Source of the DNA: CAMCQY01 sp044370415
Lineage (GTDB): Bacteria; Planctomycetota; Planctomycetia; Pirellulales; UBA1268
Direction of reading: 5' to 3'
Length of the DNA: 64,000 nt
Assembly: GCA_044370415.1 (NCBI GenBank)
Contig: JBILVO010000002.1
Location: forward strand, 1-64,000
Shown: positions 16,791-24,258 of the stretch, piece by piece
Layout of the letters: the number at the start of each line of letters is the position of its first letter
Position numbering within the stretch: the stretch's first letter is position 1
Notes under the pieces: model-generated
What the model was told of the DNA's origin: nothing
What the model saw: the letters and a program-made list of their open reading frames with translations, nothing else
Databases searched by the model: none
Translations under genes and position numbers: made by a program

Positions 16791-19700
16791 GGGCTTCGCG
16801 GCATCCTCGCCGCCCGGGGGGTCGTCGAGAAACTTCGTGAAGTTGAACTCGTCGGCGCCAAATCCCCCCGTGATTCCGAAGCCGTCGCCGGTGGCCGGCC
16901 GCGGCGCGGCGGTCGGCCGGGCGACCGGCCGCTCGGCCGGCGTGCCCTGTGGCCTCGCCTTCAAGGCCGCCGACACCGTGGCGAGCCAGTCGTCCGCCGG
17001 GAACGAGTAGGGACGGAACTTCTCCAGCGTGCCGGTCTCCTCGTGCACGAACAGCGCCCGCTGTGGACCGAGCTTCACGGCGGCGGGGCTGTCGACGAGC
17101 TGGCTCGAGTCGGAGCCGCTCATCTGGAAGATGACACGCAGCTCGAACTCCTTGAGCGTCGCCCGCTCGAACGTCCGCTGCAGATTCGTGAGGGAGTCGC
17201 ACCAGACGAGCACGTGCACGCCGACGGGCGGGCCGTCCTTGAGCAGCGTCACGAGGTTCTGCGCGGGCGTCGCCTTGGCGTCGCCACTCATGGAGTAGCC
17301 GAAATCGCTCTCGTTGCGACGCAGTTCGCGAAACCGCGCCAGATCCCGGATGATCACGAAGACGGCCTCGCCGTCGAGGACCTGATCCTCGATCCGGCGC
17401 TTCACCTCGTCGGCGAGCCTGGCGACGGCGTCGCCCACGCCGAGCGGATTGACCATCTCGACCTCGTGCGGCAACGAGGGGGCGAGCCGCGCCAGCATGA
17501 TGTCGGGCTTTTCCTGCGCGATTGCCGGTTCGAGCACGACGAACCGGGCCGCCCGGCCGACGCAGCCCCCCGGATGCGGATCGTGCCCCACCGCCAGGCT
17601 CATCATCGCCATCGCCAGCAGGCTGACGCCGAGATCCTCGCGCTGGCCGACGATCAGCAGGTTTGCGCCCCCCTGCCTGCGGAAGATCGCCGCCGTCGGA
17701 TCCTTGATGGCGATGGCGTCGCCGAGCCAGGCGAGCGGTGCCACCGGCGGCTTGCCCGCCACGGTGCCGGAATCGAGCAGTTCGGAGAGCAGCCCGTTGC
17801 CCGCGGGGTTCGCCGCCTCGTTTCCGTCGAAGACGATCCGCGGCAGCGCCGGGATGTCGGTCCGCCGGTCGGCCAGTTCCCGCAGCTTGCCCAGGAACCA
17901 CTCCCGGCGTTCATCGGTGAGAAAGACGACTTGGAAGTTGTTGTTGCCCTCGATCATGCCGTTGGCGTCGTTGTAGATCGCCTCGCCGGGGCGGGTGAGG
18001 AGCCGGGCGGCCGTGTTGTCTTCGGAGAGGATCAGGCTGGAGTCGGCCTCGTTGCACTGCAGGGCGATGCGGATGGCCATCTGGCCCATCGTCGCGCGGG
18101 GGAGGCTGTAGGAGCCGCCGAGTGTCTGCGAGCCCAGCAGCACATGCATGCCGAAGGCTCGGCCCTGCCGCACGAGCCGGTCGAGGATGAGCGCCGCATC
18201 CTGCGCGATCTTGTCGTCCTCGACGAAGATCTCCTGGAACTCGTCGATGATCAGCAGGATGCGCGGCATGGGGTCGGGATGGCCCGTCTCGCGGAAGCCC
18301 GCCACGTTCTGCACGGAGAGCTCGCGAAACAGGTCGCCGCGTCGCTTCAGCTCCCGGTCGAGCTGCTCCATCACCGAGAGGCCGAACTCCCGCTCGCTCT
18401 CGATGGCGATCACGCGGGCGTGCGGAAGCTTGTAGTGGTCGTAGAGCTTGAACTCGACGCCCTTCTTGAAGTCGATGAGGTAGAACTGGATCTCGTTGGG
18501 GCTGTACTGCAGCGCGAGGCTCGTGATCATCGCGTGCATCAGCGTCGACTTGCCCGAGCCAGTCTTGCCCGCGATCAGGCAGTGCTGGCTCGTGCCCTTG
18601 CCGAGCTTGAGGCTCTGGATCTTCTTGGCGCCGGCCGGGCCGAGCGGCGCGACCACCTCGTTGGCCGTGCTTCCGTGCCACCACTTTCCCTCCTCGGGTG
18701 CCACGCGGTCGAAGGGCACCTCGACCCGCTTGGCCGCCTGCGCCGCCTTGCCCACCCGCTGGATGATCCGCGTGAAGACGTCGTCGGGCGGCGGCTGCTC
18801 GACGGAGAGCGGCCACTTCCGGAACTCGGGATCGTTCCAGGTGTACACGCCGTTCTTGAGGACGAGCGTCGTGGAGTGCTTCTCGATGTCGTCGATCGAG
18901 AAGTTCGCCGGCACCGTCTGCGTGCCGTCGATCGAGACGATCGTGTAGACGCCGCAGCGCGCGCCCGATGCGGCGATGCTCGCCAGCCGGCGGGCGCTCG
19001 TCTCCGTGAAGTTGGCAGGGAAGTTGGCCACGACGACGAAGCGATACGGCTCGGGCACCTCGGCGGCGGCGTTGTACGCCCCGATCGACTCGTACTCGTT
19101 GCGGAGATATTTCTGGATCACCAGTTCGATCTGCTCGGTGATGTCGGCGAGCTTTTGCTCGATGAGCGGCGGCTCCGTCCAGATGCGGCTGGTCACGAGG
19201 AGCTCGTCGTAGTCGGCCAGATGCATGAAGCCGGCGAACTGCTTTCCCAGTCCGAGCGGGTCGATGATCGTGAAGCGGGTCTGGCCGGCCGGCACGCCGC
19301 TGGCGATGCGCAGCATCAGCGCCTGCATCATGTCCGAGGCCACCTCCTTCTGGTCGGCCGTCGTCTTGATGAGGAGCGACGCCTCCACCGGGAACGGGAC
19401 GATGGCCGGCTGCTTCCAGCTGATGGGGCCGAAGCCATTGAAGTCCGGGCGCTGCGACACGCCGCCCGGAATCGACTCGAGGGAGAGCGCGAGATTGCCG
19501 AACCGCAGCCCGGGCGGCGCCGTCGCCGGGAGGGCAACGTCGCCGCGTGCCAGGTCGCCCCAGTCGCGGAAGGCCTCCGCATCGATCCGTGCCGCCTCGT
19601 CGAAGACGGCGGCGGTGTCGGTGCGGGCCGTCCGCCAGTCCTCGGTCATCTTCGCCCAATCGTCGTCCCGCCGGGTGGCCGCGGCGGCCAGACGGGCGTC

Positions 19701-20909
19701 GCGGTCGCTCTCGAGCGTCGCGAGCCTGCTCGTGCAGTCGGCGTCGAGCTTCTCGATGAGCGGGGGATACTTCTTCTGGGCCGCCTCGCAGGATGCGGCC
19801 CGACGCTGCTCGATCTTCTGCTCGTACTCCGCGCACTTCGTCTCGAGGTCGGCCAGCGACTTGTCGCGTTTCTCCGCCAGCGCCTTGACCCGCGTCTCGA
19901 ACGCCTCACGGGCTACCCTGGCCTCCTCCGCGAGCGTCTGCTCGAGCTTGACCACATCGGCGTCGTGCCGCTTGCGCAGATACTCCGCGCAGCCGGCGTG
20001 GCAGCTCTTCGCGCGGGCGATCGTCGCCGCGAGCTCGTCGTGGAGCGCCGTCGCCTCTGCTACCGCCGTTCCACGCATCCTGCCGACGAGCCACCACCCA
20101 CACGCCGCGCCGCCGCCGCCGAGGACGAACAGGGCACCCGCGGCGGCTGCGGCCTTCGTCGACATCGAGTCGGCGAGCGATGCCGGCAGGAGGAGGAAGA
20201 CCGCGGCTGCGGCCAGCCCGCCGAGGAGGATGGGGATCGCGATGGCGGTCGCCATCATCCCGCCGGAGAATGCCGTGGCCACGGCCTTGAGCCCGAGCAG
20301 TTTCGTCTTGCCGGCTTCGACCGCCTCACGGAGCTGTTCGAGGTGCGTGACGAGGGACGAGCCCGTGGGCAACGGCTCCGCGTCCTGGGCCGGAGCCGCG
20401 TCGGTGGAGGGGCCGCGGCGTATCCGTCCCAGGAACGAACGTGCCTGCGAGTCGGCCTTGTCGAGGGCCTCGACGATCGTGGCCAGTTCCTTCTCCGACC
20501 GCCGCAGCCGCTTGCCCGGCTCGGAACGCTTGTGCTTTGACTGCTCCGCGACCGTGAGTTCGTCGAATGTGCGGGATTCCTGGACCTCCTCGTTTCCGTT
20601 CTTCCAGGCCCGGTTGATCTCCGCCGCCTTGTCCTTCCGCTGCTGCGCGAGCCGACTGCGATCGTCGGCCACCAGCTTCTCCGCATTCCTGATCGCCTCC
20701 TCGAGCGCCCGCCGTGCCGCGCCGCTCTCCCGTGCATGGGCTTCCTTCACCGCGACGATCTCCGCGTCGGACTCCGCACGGGCCGCCGCGGTCTCCCGGT
20801 CGAACGTGGCGACGATCTCTCGTTCGAGCTTCTCCCGGCTGGCGGCTGCCTGCCGGAGGCGATCGATCTGGCGCCGCAGGAGTTCGCGGTCGTAGGCGTC
20901 GTGGGACAC
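16788..20909 (-). CDS. FtsK/SpoIIIE-type ATPase, core of a type VII-secretion-like module
   Basis: A 1373-residue membrane ATPase. Order of parts: coiled coil (about 1-150), a hydrophobic region with two or three helices (about 205-275), a second coiled coil (about 280-420), then three FtsK/SpoIIIE-like modules. The first (about 450-650) lacks Walker motifs. The second has an intact Walker A (AGKTGSGKST, near 780) and Walker B (ILLIIDEFQE, near 885). The third reads LIVGQREDLG where Walker A should be. EccC of ESX systems also has three such modules, but it starts with membrane helices and no long coiled coil. The tail ends in a Pro-rich segment and GFGADEFNFTKFLDD. It follows three small genes including two WXG100-like ones, so export of those proteins is the likely role; a DNA pump is less likely. 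Confidence 0.85.
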   Translation of the reverse strand: MSHDAYDRELLRRQIDRLRQAAASREKLEREIVATFDRETAAARAESDAEIVAVKEAHARESGAARRALEEAIRNAEKLVADDRSRLAQQRKDKAAEINRAWKNGNEEVQESRTFDELTVAEQSKHKRSEPGKRLRRSEKELATIVEALDKADSQARSFLGRIRRGPSTDAAPAQDAEPLPTGSSLVTHLEQLREAVEAGKTKLLGLKAVATAFSGGMMATAIAIPILLGGLAAAAVFLLLPASLADSMSTKAAAAAGALFVLGGGGAACGWWLVGRMRGTAVAEATALHDELAATIARAKSCHAGCAEYLRKRHDADVVKLEQTLAEEARVAREAFETRVKALAEKRDKSLADLETKCAEYEQKIEQRRAASCEAAQKKYPPLIEKLDADCTSRLATLESDRDARLAAAATRRDDDWAKMTEDWRTARTDTAAVFDEAARIDAEAFRDWGDLARGDVALPATAPPGLRFGNLALSLESIPGGVSQRPDFNGFGPISWKQPAIVPFPVEASLLIKTTADQKEVASDMMQALMLRIASGVPAGQTRFTIIDPLGLGKQFAGFMHLADYDELLVTSRIWTEPPLIEQKLADITEQIELVIQKYLRNEYESIGAYNAAAEVPEPYRFVVVANFPANFTETSARRLASIAASGARCGVYTIVSIDGTQTVPANFSIDDIEKHSTTLVLKNGVYTWNDPEFRKWPLSVEQPPPDDVFTRIIQRVGKAAQAAKRVEVPFDRVAPEEGKWWHGSTANEVVAPLGPAGAKKIQSLKLGKGTSQHCLIAGKTGSGKSTLMHAMITSLALQYSPNEIQFYLIDFKKGVEFKLYDHYKLPHARVIAIESEREFGLSVMEQLDRELKRRGDLFRELSVQNVAGFRETGHPDPMPRILLIIDEFQEIFVEDDKIAQDAALILDRLVRQGRAFGMHVLLGSQTLGGSYSLPRATMGQMAIRIALQCNEADSSLILSEDNTAARLLTRPGEAIYNDANGMIEGNNNFQVVFLTDERREWFLGKLRELADRRTDIPALPRIVFDGNEAANPAGNGLLSELLDSGTVAGKPPVAPLAWLGDAIAIKDPTAAIFRRQGGANLLIVGQREDLGVSLLAMAMMSLAVGHDPHPGGCVGRAARFVVLEPAIAQEKPDIMLARLAPSLPHEVEMVNPLGVGDAVARLADEVKRRIEDQVLDGEAVFVIIRDLARFRELRRNESDFGYSMSGDAKATPAQNLVTLLKDGPPVGVHVLVWCDSLTNLQRTFERATLKEFELRVIFQMSGSDSSQLVDSPAAVKLGPQRALFVHEETGTLEKFRPYSFPADDWLATVSAALKARPQGTPAERPVARPTAAPRPATGDGFGITGGFGADEFNFTKFLDDPPGGEDAAKP

Positions 20910-21013
20910 GGGCGTGGATCCGGTGGAGAGTCTGGTGGGGGCCGAAGGATGCGCTGGAAAAACACGTCACGGGGGGCGGGGGCCGCCGCGGGAGCGGGAC
21001 GCACCGCCGCCGG

Positions 21014-21256
21014 TCAGGAATCGTCGGTGTCGCTCACGTCGCGGGCCGCGCGGGCGAGCACCTCCGCGAGCCGGCTGATGGCCTCGAGCGTCTCCTTGAC
21101 CTTCGGCCGCAGGGGTTCGATGTGCTCCTCGTGAAATGCGCGGCTGGTGGCGTCGTCCCAGGAGTCGCGAGCCGACTCCCATTTGATGGCGAGATGTTTG
21201 AGCGCGAGCGCCAGTTTTGCCGCGCCGCCGGTCAATTCGCCGCCGTGGTAGCTCAT
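21014..21256 (-). CDS. Small WXG100-like helical protein
   Basis: An 80-residue all-helical protein built like WXG100 (EsxA/EsxB) proteins. A helix with KLALALKHLAIKWESAR leads to a turn SWDD (W33-D34-D35) and a second helix with SRAFHEEHIEPLRPKVKETLEAI. The W-x-x turn followed after six residues by an aromatic (F41) is the family pattern, here with D in place of the final Gly. The start codon overlaps the stop of the 204-residue gene by four bases (ATGA), so it is translationally coupled. It lies 104 bases upstream of the FtsK-like ATPase, its presumed export motor. It may pair with the 90-residue WXG100-like protein encoded first in the operon. Confidence 0.65.
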   Translation of the reverse strand: MSYHGGELTGGAAKLALALKHLAIKWESARDSWDDATSRAFHEEHIEPLRPKVKETLEAISRLAEVLARAARDVSDTDDS

Positions 21257-21867
21257 GACGCGGTCCCCCCGCGGTCGGCCCCGGGGGCGGTCGACGACGC
21301 GTCCGATGCGGCCGGCGGCTGCTCGTCGAGGCTGCGGCTCACCGACCCCGTCGCCCCTCCCTCGCCGCGGCTCGCCGCAGGGCTCGTCGCGCTGGTGTAC
21401 TGGTCGAGCGAACGGAGCATCCGTTCCAGGCGGGCCATCGACCGCGGGCAATCGATGTCGATCACCTCGCGAAACCGCGTGAGCCGCACCCCCGCCTCCT
21501 GCATCTCCTGGCGGACGATCGGCGTCCAGCGTCGGACCGCCTCCGCCTTCCGCTCGGCACGGGCGAGCTTCTTCTTGGCCTTCTCCAGCGCCTTCTTCTC
21601 CTCGGCGCAGGCCGGCTCGTTGTCGCCCACCTTCTTGTAGGTGCGGCAGTGCTGGAGGTCTTTCATGGCCTGGTTGACGCCGTCGGCGGCCCGGCGCACC
21701 TCCACCTTCCAGTAGGCCGCTTGGTCGACGCAGATCCAGTCGATGATGCGTTGGGCCTGCATCTCGACCTCGGTGATTCCCTGCCCGGTCTCATGCGAGA
21801 AGGCCACCAACGCCGTCTTCACGAACGTGATGGTGTCGATCGACTTGACATCGGCCTGGGTGGACAT
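21253..21867 (-). CDS. Coiled-coil protein of unknown function in the WXG100/FtsK operon
   Basis: A 204-residue protein that I do not recognise. It is almost entirely helical: an N-terminal 60 residues with TFVKTALVAFSHETGQGITEVEMQ, a highly charged coiled coil around 85-120 (EEKKALEKAKKKLARAERKAE), another helix, and a Ser/Ala/Gly-rich tail of about 50 residues that is probably disordered. Four cysteines are present (CVDQ, HCRTY, EPACAEE, DIDCPRS). There is no signal peptide. The second gene of the operon, it starts 86 bases after the first WXG100-like gene and its stop overlaps the start of the second. It could be a substrate, a chaperone or a structural partner of the ATPase. The ATG at 21867 has GGAG nine bases upstream. 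Confidence 0.6.
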   Translation of the reverse strand: MSTQADVKSIDTITFVKTALVAFSHETGQGITEVEMQAQRIIDWICVDQAAYWKVEVRRAADGVNQAMKDLQHCRTYKKVGDNEPACAEEKKALEKAKKKLARAERKAEAVRRWTPIVRQEMQEAGVRLTRFREVIDIDCPRSMARLERMLRSLDQYTSATSPAASRGEGGATGSVSRSLDEQPPAASDASSTAPGADRGGTAS

Positions 21868-21953
21868 GGTGCGACGCTCCATGCCGCGGGCCGCGGGGAT
21901 CGGCTGCCTCCCGGTTTCCCGGACGGCGCGGCCCCGCGACGCGGCGGTTCTGC

Positions 21954-22226
21954 TCAGCGCTGCTGCTGGTATTCCTCGACCCGCTCCGCCTTCCGGATCA
22001 GGTACGGGACGTAGTCGCCCGTGGCCTCGACGAAGCGGCTGAAGGTGCCCAGCTGCTGCTCGAACTCCTCCGCGAACTTCTGCTGTTCCTGGTCCCGCCA
22101 GGTGGCGCTGAGGGCTGCCAGCTGCCGCTGCACCGCCTGCATCTGCGCCATCACCTCGGTGCTGAAGACGCGCAGCCGCGCCGCAAAGCGGCGGAGTTCC
22201 TGCGGATCGACGATGACCTGTCCCAT
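21954..22226 (-). CDS. WXG100 family (EsxA-like) protein
   Basis: A 90-residue WXG100-type protein, first gene of the FtsK-like operon. It forms two helices: VDPQELRRFAARLRVFSTEVMAQ and, after the turn ATWRD (W43), QEQQKFAEEFEQQLGTFSRFVE. The W-x-D turn replaces W-x-G, and F51 follows at the usual spacing, with EEF completing the motif common in non-actinobacterial members. The length is typical (about 100). Proteins of this family are exported as helical-hairpin dimers by FtsK/SpoIIIE-type ATPases. The start is fixed by a GAGGAGAGGA ribosome binding site just upstream. The C-terminus (YLIRKAERVEEYQQQR) has a Y-x3-K-ish ending but no clear YxxxD/E secretion signal. Confidence 0.75.
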   Translation of the reverse strand: MGQVIVDPQELRRFAARLRVFSTEVMAQMQAVQRQLAALSATWRDQEQQKFAEEFEQQLGTFSRFVEATGDYVPYLIRKAERVEEYQQQR

Positions 22227-22433
22227 GGGATTCCTCTCCTCGGCCCGCAGAGATGACGCCGGGGCAACGCCGCCGCGGGCCGCGGACTCCGGCACCGCAC
22301 TGGACGGCGACCTCCCCGACTGCCACCATCGTATCGCGCCGGCCGCGGAAACGCACAGGGAGCCGCTCCCTTTGGGCCGGCCGCCCGCTGTGCTTCTGCG
22401 GTGGCGAAGCGTACACTCTGCGGGCCGGTCCAC

Positions 22434-22457
22434 AATCCGCTCACGAATCCGCTCACG
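22434..22457. repeat. Two 12-bp direct repeats upstream of the coproheme decarboxylase gene
   Basis: AATCCGCTCACG occurs twice head to tail, at 22434-22445 and 22446-22457. The next six bases, TAGAAT at 22458-22463, are a five-of-six match to a -10 box reading towards the decarboxylase gene. No good -35 box is seen, so the repeats may be sites for an activator or repressor in this divergent control region. Confidence 0.6.
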
Positions 22458-22485
22458 TAGAATCGCCGAGGAGACGTTCCGACCG

Positions 22486-23388
22486 ATGCAGCCGACGACT
22501 CCCCACGGCGCCGCCCGGCCGCCGGCCGCCGGCGCTCCCGGCCATTCCGCCCAACCGGGAGGCCAGCCCGGAGGCGGCGAGGCGTCGATCTCGCCGGCCG
22601 TCGGCTGGCACGTCAGCCACCTCTTCTACCGCTTCGACCGGACGCGGCTCGCGGCGCTCGAGCCGGCCGTGAGGGCCGAGGGCGCGAGGCAGTTCATCGC
22701 CGCGCTCGACCCGGCGGGGCCGGATGCCCCGACCCGGCTGCAGACCTGGCTGGTGCCCGGCCACAAGGCCGATTTCGGCGTCATGGCGCTCGATGCCTCG
22801 CCGTTGCGGGTCGAGGCCGTCCACCAACGGCTGCTGGCGGGCCCGCTGGGGCCGGCCATCGAGCCGGCCTGGTCGTTCATCGGTCTGACGGAGGTGAGCG
22901 AATATGTGCCCACCGTCGAGCAGTACGGCGAGCGGCTCGTGGAGGAGGGGGAGACACGGGGCAGCCCGACCTGGCAGGCCAAGGTGCAGGGATACGCGGC
23001 TCGCGAGGAGTCGATGCGACGGGCACGGCTCGAGCCTGAAATGCCACCGTGGCCCAACGCCTGCTTCTATCCCATGAACAAGAAGCGGAAGGTGGGTGAG
23101 AACTGGTTCACGCTGCCGTTCGCCGAGCGCAGTCGCCTGATGGCGGAGCACGGCCGGACGGGGATGACGTTCGGCGGACGCGTGACGCAGCTGATCACCG
23201 TGAGCGTCGGCCTCGACGACTGGGAATGGGGCGTCACGCTCTGGGCGCGGCGGCCCGAGTTTCTCAAGGAGATCGTCTACACCATGCGGTTCGACGAGGC
23301 GAGCGCTCGCTACGCCGAGTTCGGCCCCTTCTACACGGGGTACGTGCATTCGGCGGCCGACATTCTGGCCCTGTGCCGCGTCTGCTGA
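22486..23388 (+). CDS. chdC: Coproheme decarboxylase / HemQ-like heme protein
   Basis: A 300-residue member of the chlorite dismutase-like family, of the HemQ/ChdC type, which turns coproheme III into heme b in the coproporphyrin-dependent pathway. The family features are clear: FYPMNKKR at 194-201 with Y195 as the expected catalytic tyrosine, NWFTLPFAERSRLMAEHGRTG with H222 as the expected proximal heme ligand, ITVSVGLDDWEWGVTLWA, and VYTMRFDEASARYAEFGPFYTG. The first 40 residues are Pro/Gly/Ala-rich and extra to the family. GAGGAG lies twelve bases upstream of the chosen ATG. The gene is divergent from the WXG100 operon and shares about 260 bases of upstream DNA with it. Confidence 0.88.
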   Translation: MQPTTPHGAARPPAAGAPGHSAQPGGQPGGGEASISPAVGWHVSHLFYRFDRTRLAALEPAVRAEGARQFIAALDPAGPDAPTRLQTWLVPGHKADFGVMALDASPLRVEAVHQRLLAGPLGPAIEPAWSFIGLTEVSEYVPTVEQYGERLVEEGETRGSPTWQAKVQGYAAREESMRRARLEPEMPPWPNACFYPMNKKRKVGENWFTLPFAERSRLMAEHGRTGMTFGGRVTQLITVSVGLDDWEWGVTLWARRPEFLKEIVYTMRFDEASARYAEFGPFYTGYVHSAADILALCRVC

Positions 23389-23395
23389 CGGATGG

Positions 23396-24133
23396 TCACT
23401 TGCCGTCGGGCCGGGCGGTCGCTCCGCCACTGGCGGCCGCCGCCGAGAGGAGAATGTCCACCTCGGTGCCCTTGGGCGGCACGCGGCCCGCGAAGGACTC
23501 GAAGAGCAACGCCTCGTTCGACTGCGAACTCTCGATCGTGAGGTCGAGCGTCGCCGTGGGGAAGTTGGAGACGCAGATCAGGTCGCCGCCGTCGCCCTGG
23601 TAGTACTCCTTCCCGTCGCTGGGATCCTTCCAGAAGGAGCTGCCCGCGAACACCCAGTCCTCGCGCATCGCCTCGCCGGAGCGGGTGTCGCGGACCCAGT
23701 CCTGGGCCCGCAGCTCCCGGACCATGCCGTCGCCGTCCTTCCAGCGCAGCCGCACGCGGACGGTCGGTCCCGACGCGGCGGCGTATTCGGGGTCGAACGT
23801 CACCGGCCTGCCGGGCTTCAGGCCGATGGCCACCAGCGCGGTGTGGACGAGCCGGGCCGAGCAGCGCGTGGCCAGGAGTGACTCGTAGTCCTTCGTGCCC
23901 TGCGGGCAGGCGAAGTACTCGATCGGCCCCTTGTCGACAGACACATCGGCACCGACGACGACCGTCTTCGTGGCCGGATCGATCCACACCTCCTCGACCG
24001 GCGAGAGTCTCTTGAACTCCGGGTGACGGTCGACCGTGGAGGCCTTCGGGGCGGGGTCTGCGGCCGGGCAGGGCGGGGCACCCGCGACCAGCCACGAGGC
24101 GAGGATCAGGAGGGCTGCGAGCCGCGACCGCAT
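23396..24133 (-). CDS. Secreted YdjY-like domain protein
   Basis: A 245-residue protein with a clear signal peptide (MRSRLAALLILASWLVAGAPPCPAA). After it comes a region like the YdjY domain: LSPVEEVWIDPATKTVVVGADVSVDKGPIEYFACP, then YESLLATRCSARLVHTALVAIGLKPGRPV, the part that usually reads H(E/A)xxLxxxxxPxxLHxALLxxGxxPG. YdjY proteins are sometimes found with ferredoxin-type proteins, but their role is not established. A cysteine occurs at the end of the signal sequence (PPCPAA) but no proper lipobox. It converges closely with the coproheme decarboxylase gene (seven bases between stops). The start at ATG 24133 was chosen to begin at the signal peptide. Confidence 0.72.
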   Translation of the reverse strand: MRSRLAALLILASWLVAGAPPCPAADPAPKASTVDRHPEFKRLSPVEEVWIDPATKTVVVGADVSVDKGPIEYFACPQGTKDYESLLATRCSARLVHTALVAIGLKPGRPVTFDPEYAAASGPTVRVRLRWKDGDGMVRELRAQDWVRDTRSGEAMREDWVFAGSSFWKDPSDGKEYYQGDGGDLICVSNFPTATLDLTIESSQSNEALLFESFAGRVPPKGTEVDILLSAAAASGGATARPDGK

Positions 24134-24258
24134 GAGTGGTCCCCCGGGGGGCGGCCCGTGGATGCCGGGCCTGGATTGGGCTACCATACCCGACCACTCC
24201 GGAGCGTGCGAACGCGCAGCGGAGTTGCACGATCCTCGAGCGGGACGAAGCCGAAGCG

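Noticed and set aside
16722..20540. A very long open frame on the plus strand opposite the FtsK-like gene
   Set aside because: It is antisense to a gene with clear domains, is Arg/Glu/His-rich with no motif, and reflects the high G+C of third codon positions.
16788..20909. Assignment as the chromosome-segregation protein FtsK
   Set aside because: It has three ATPase-like modules, lacks a gamma DNA-reading domain, carries long coiled coils and is in an operon with WXG100-like genes.
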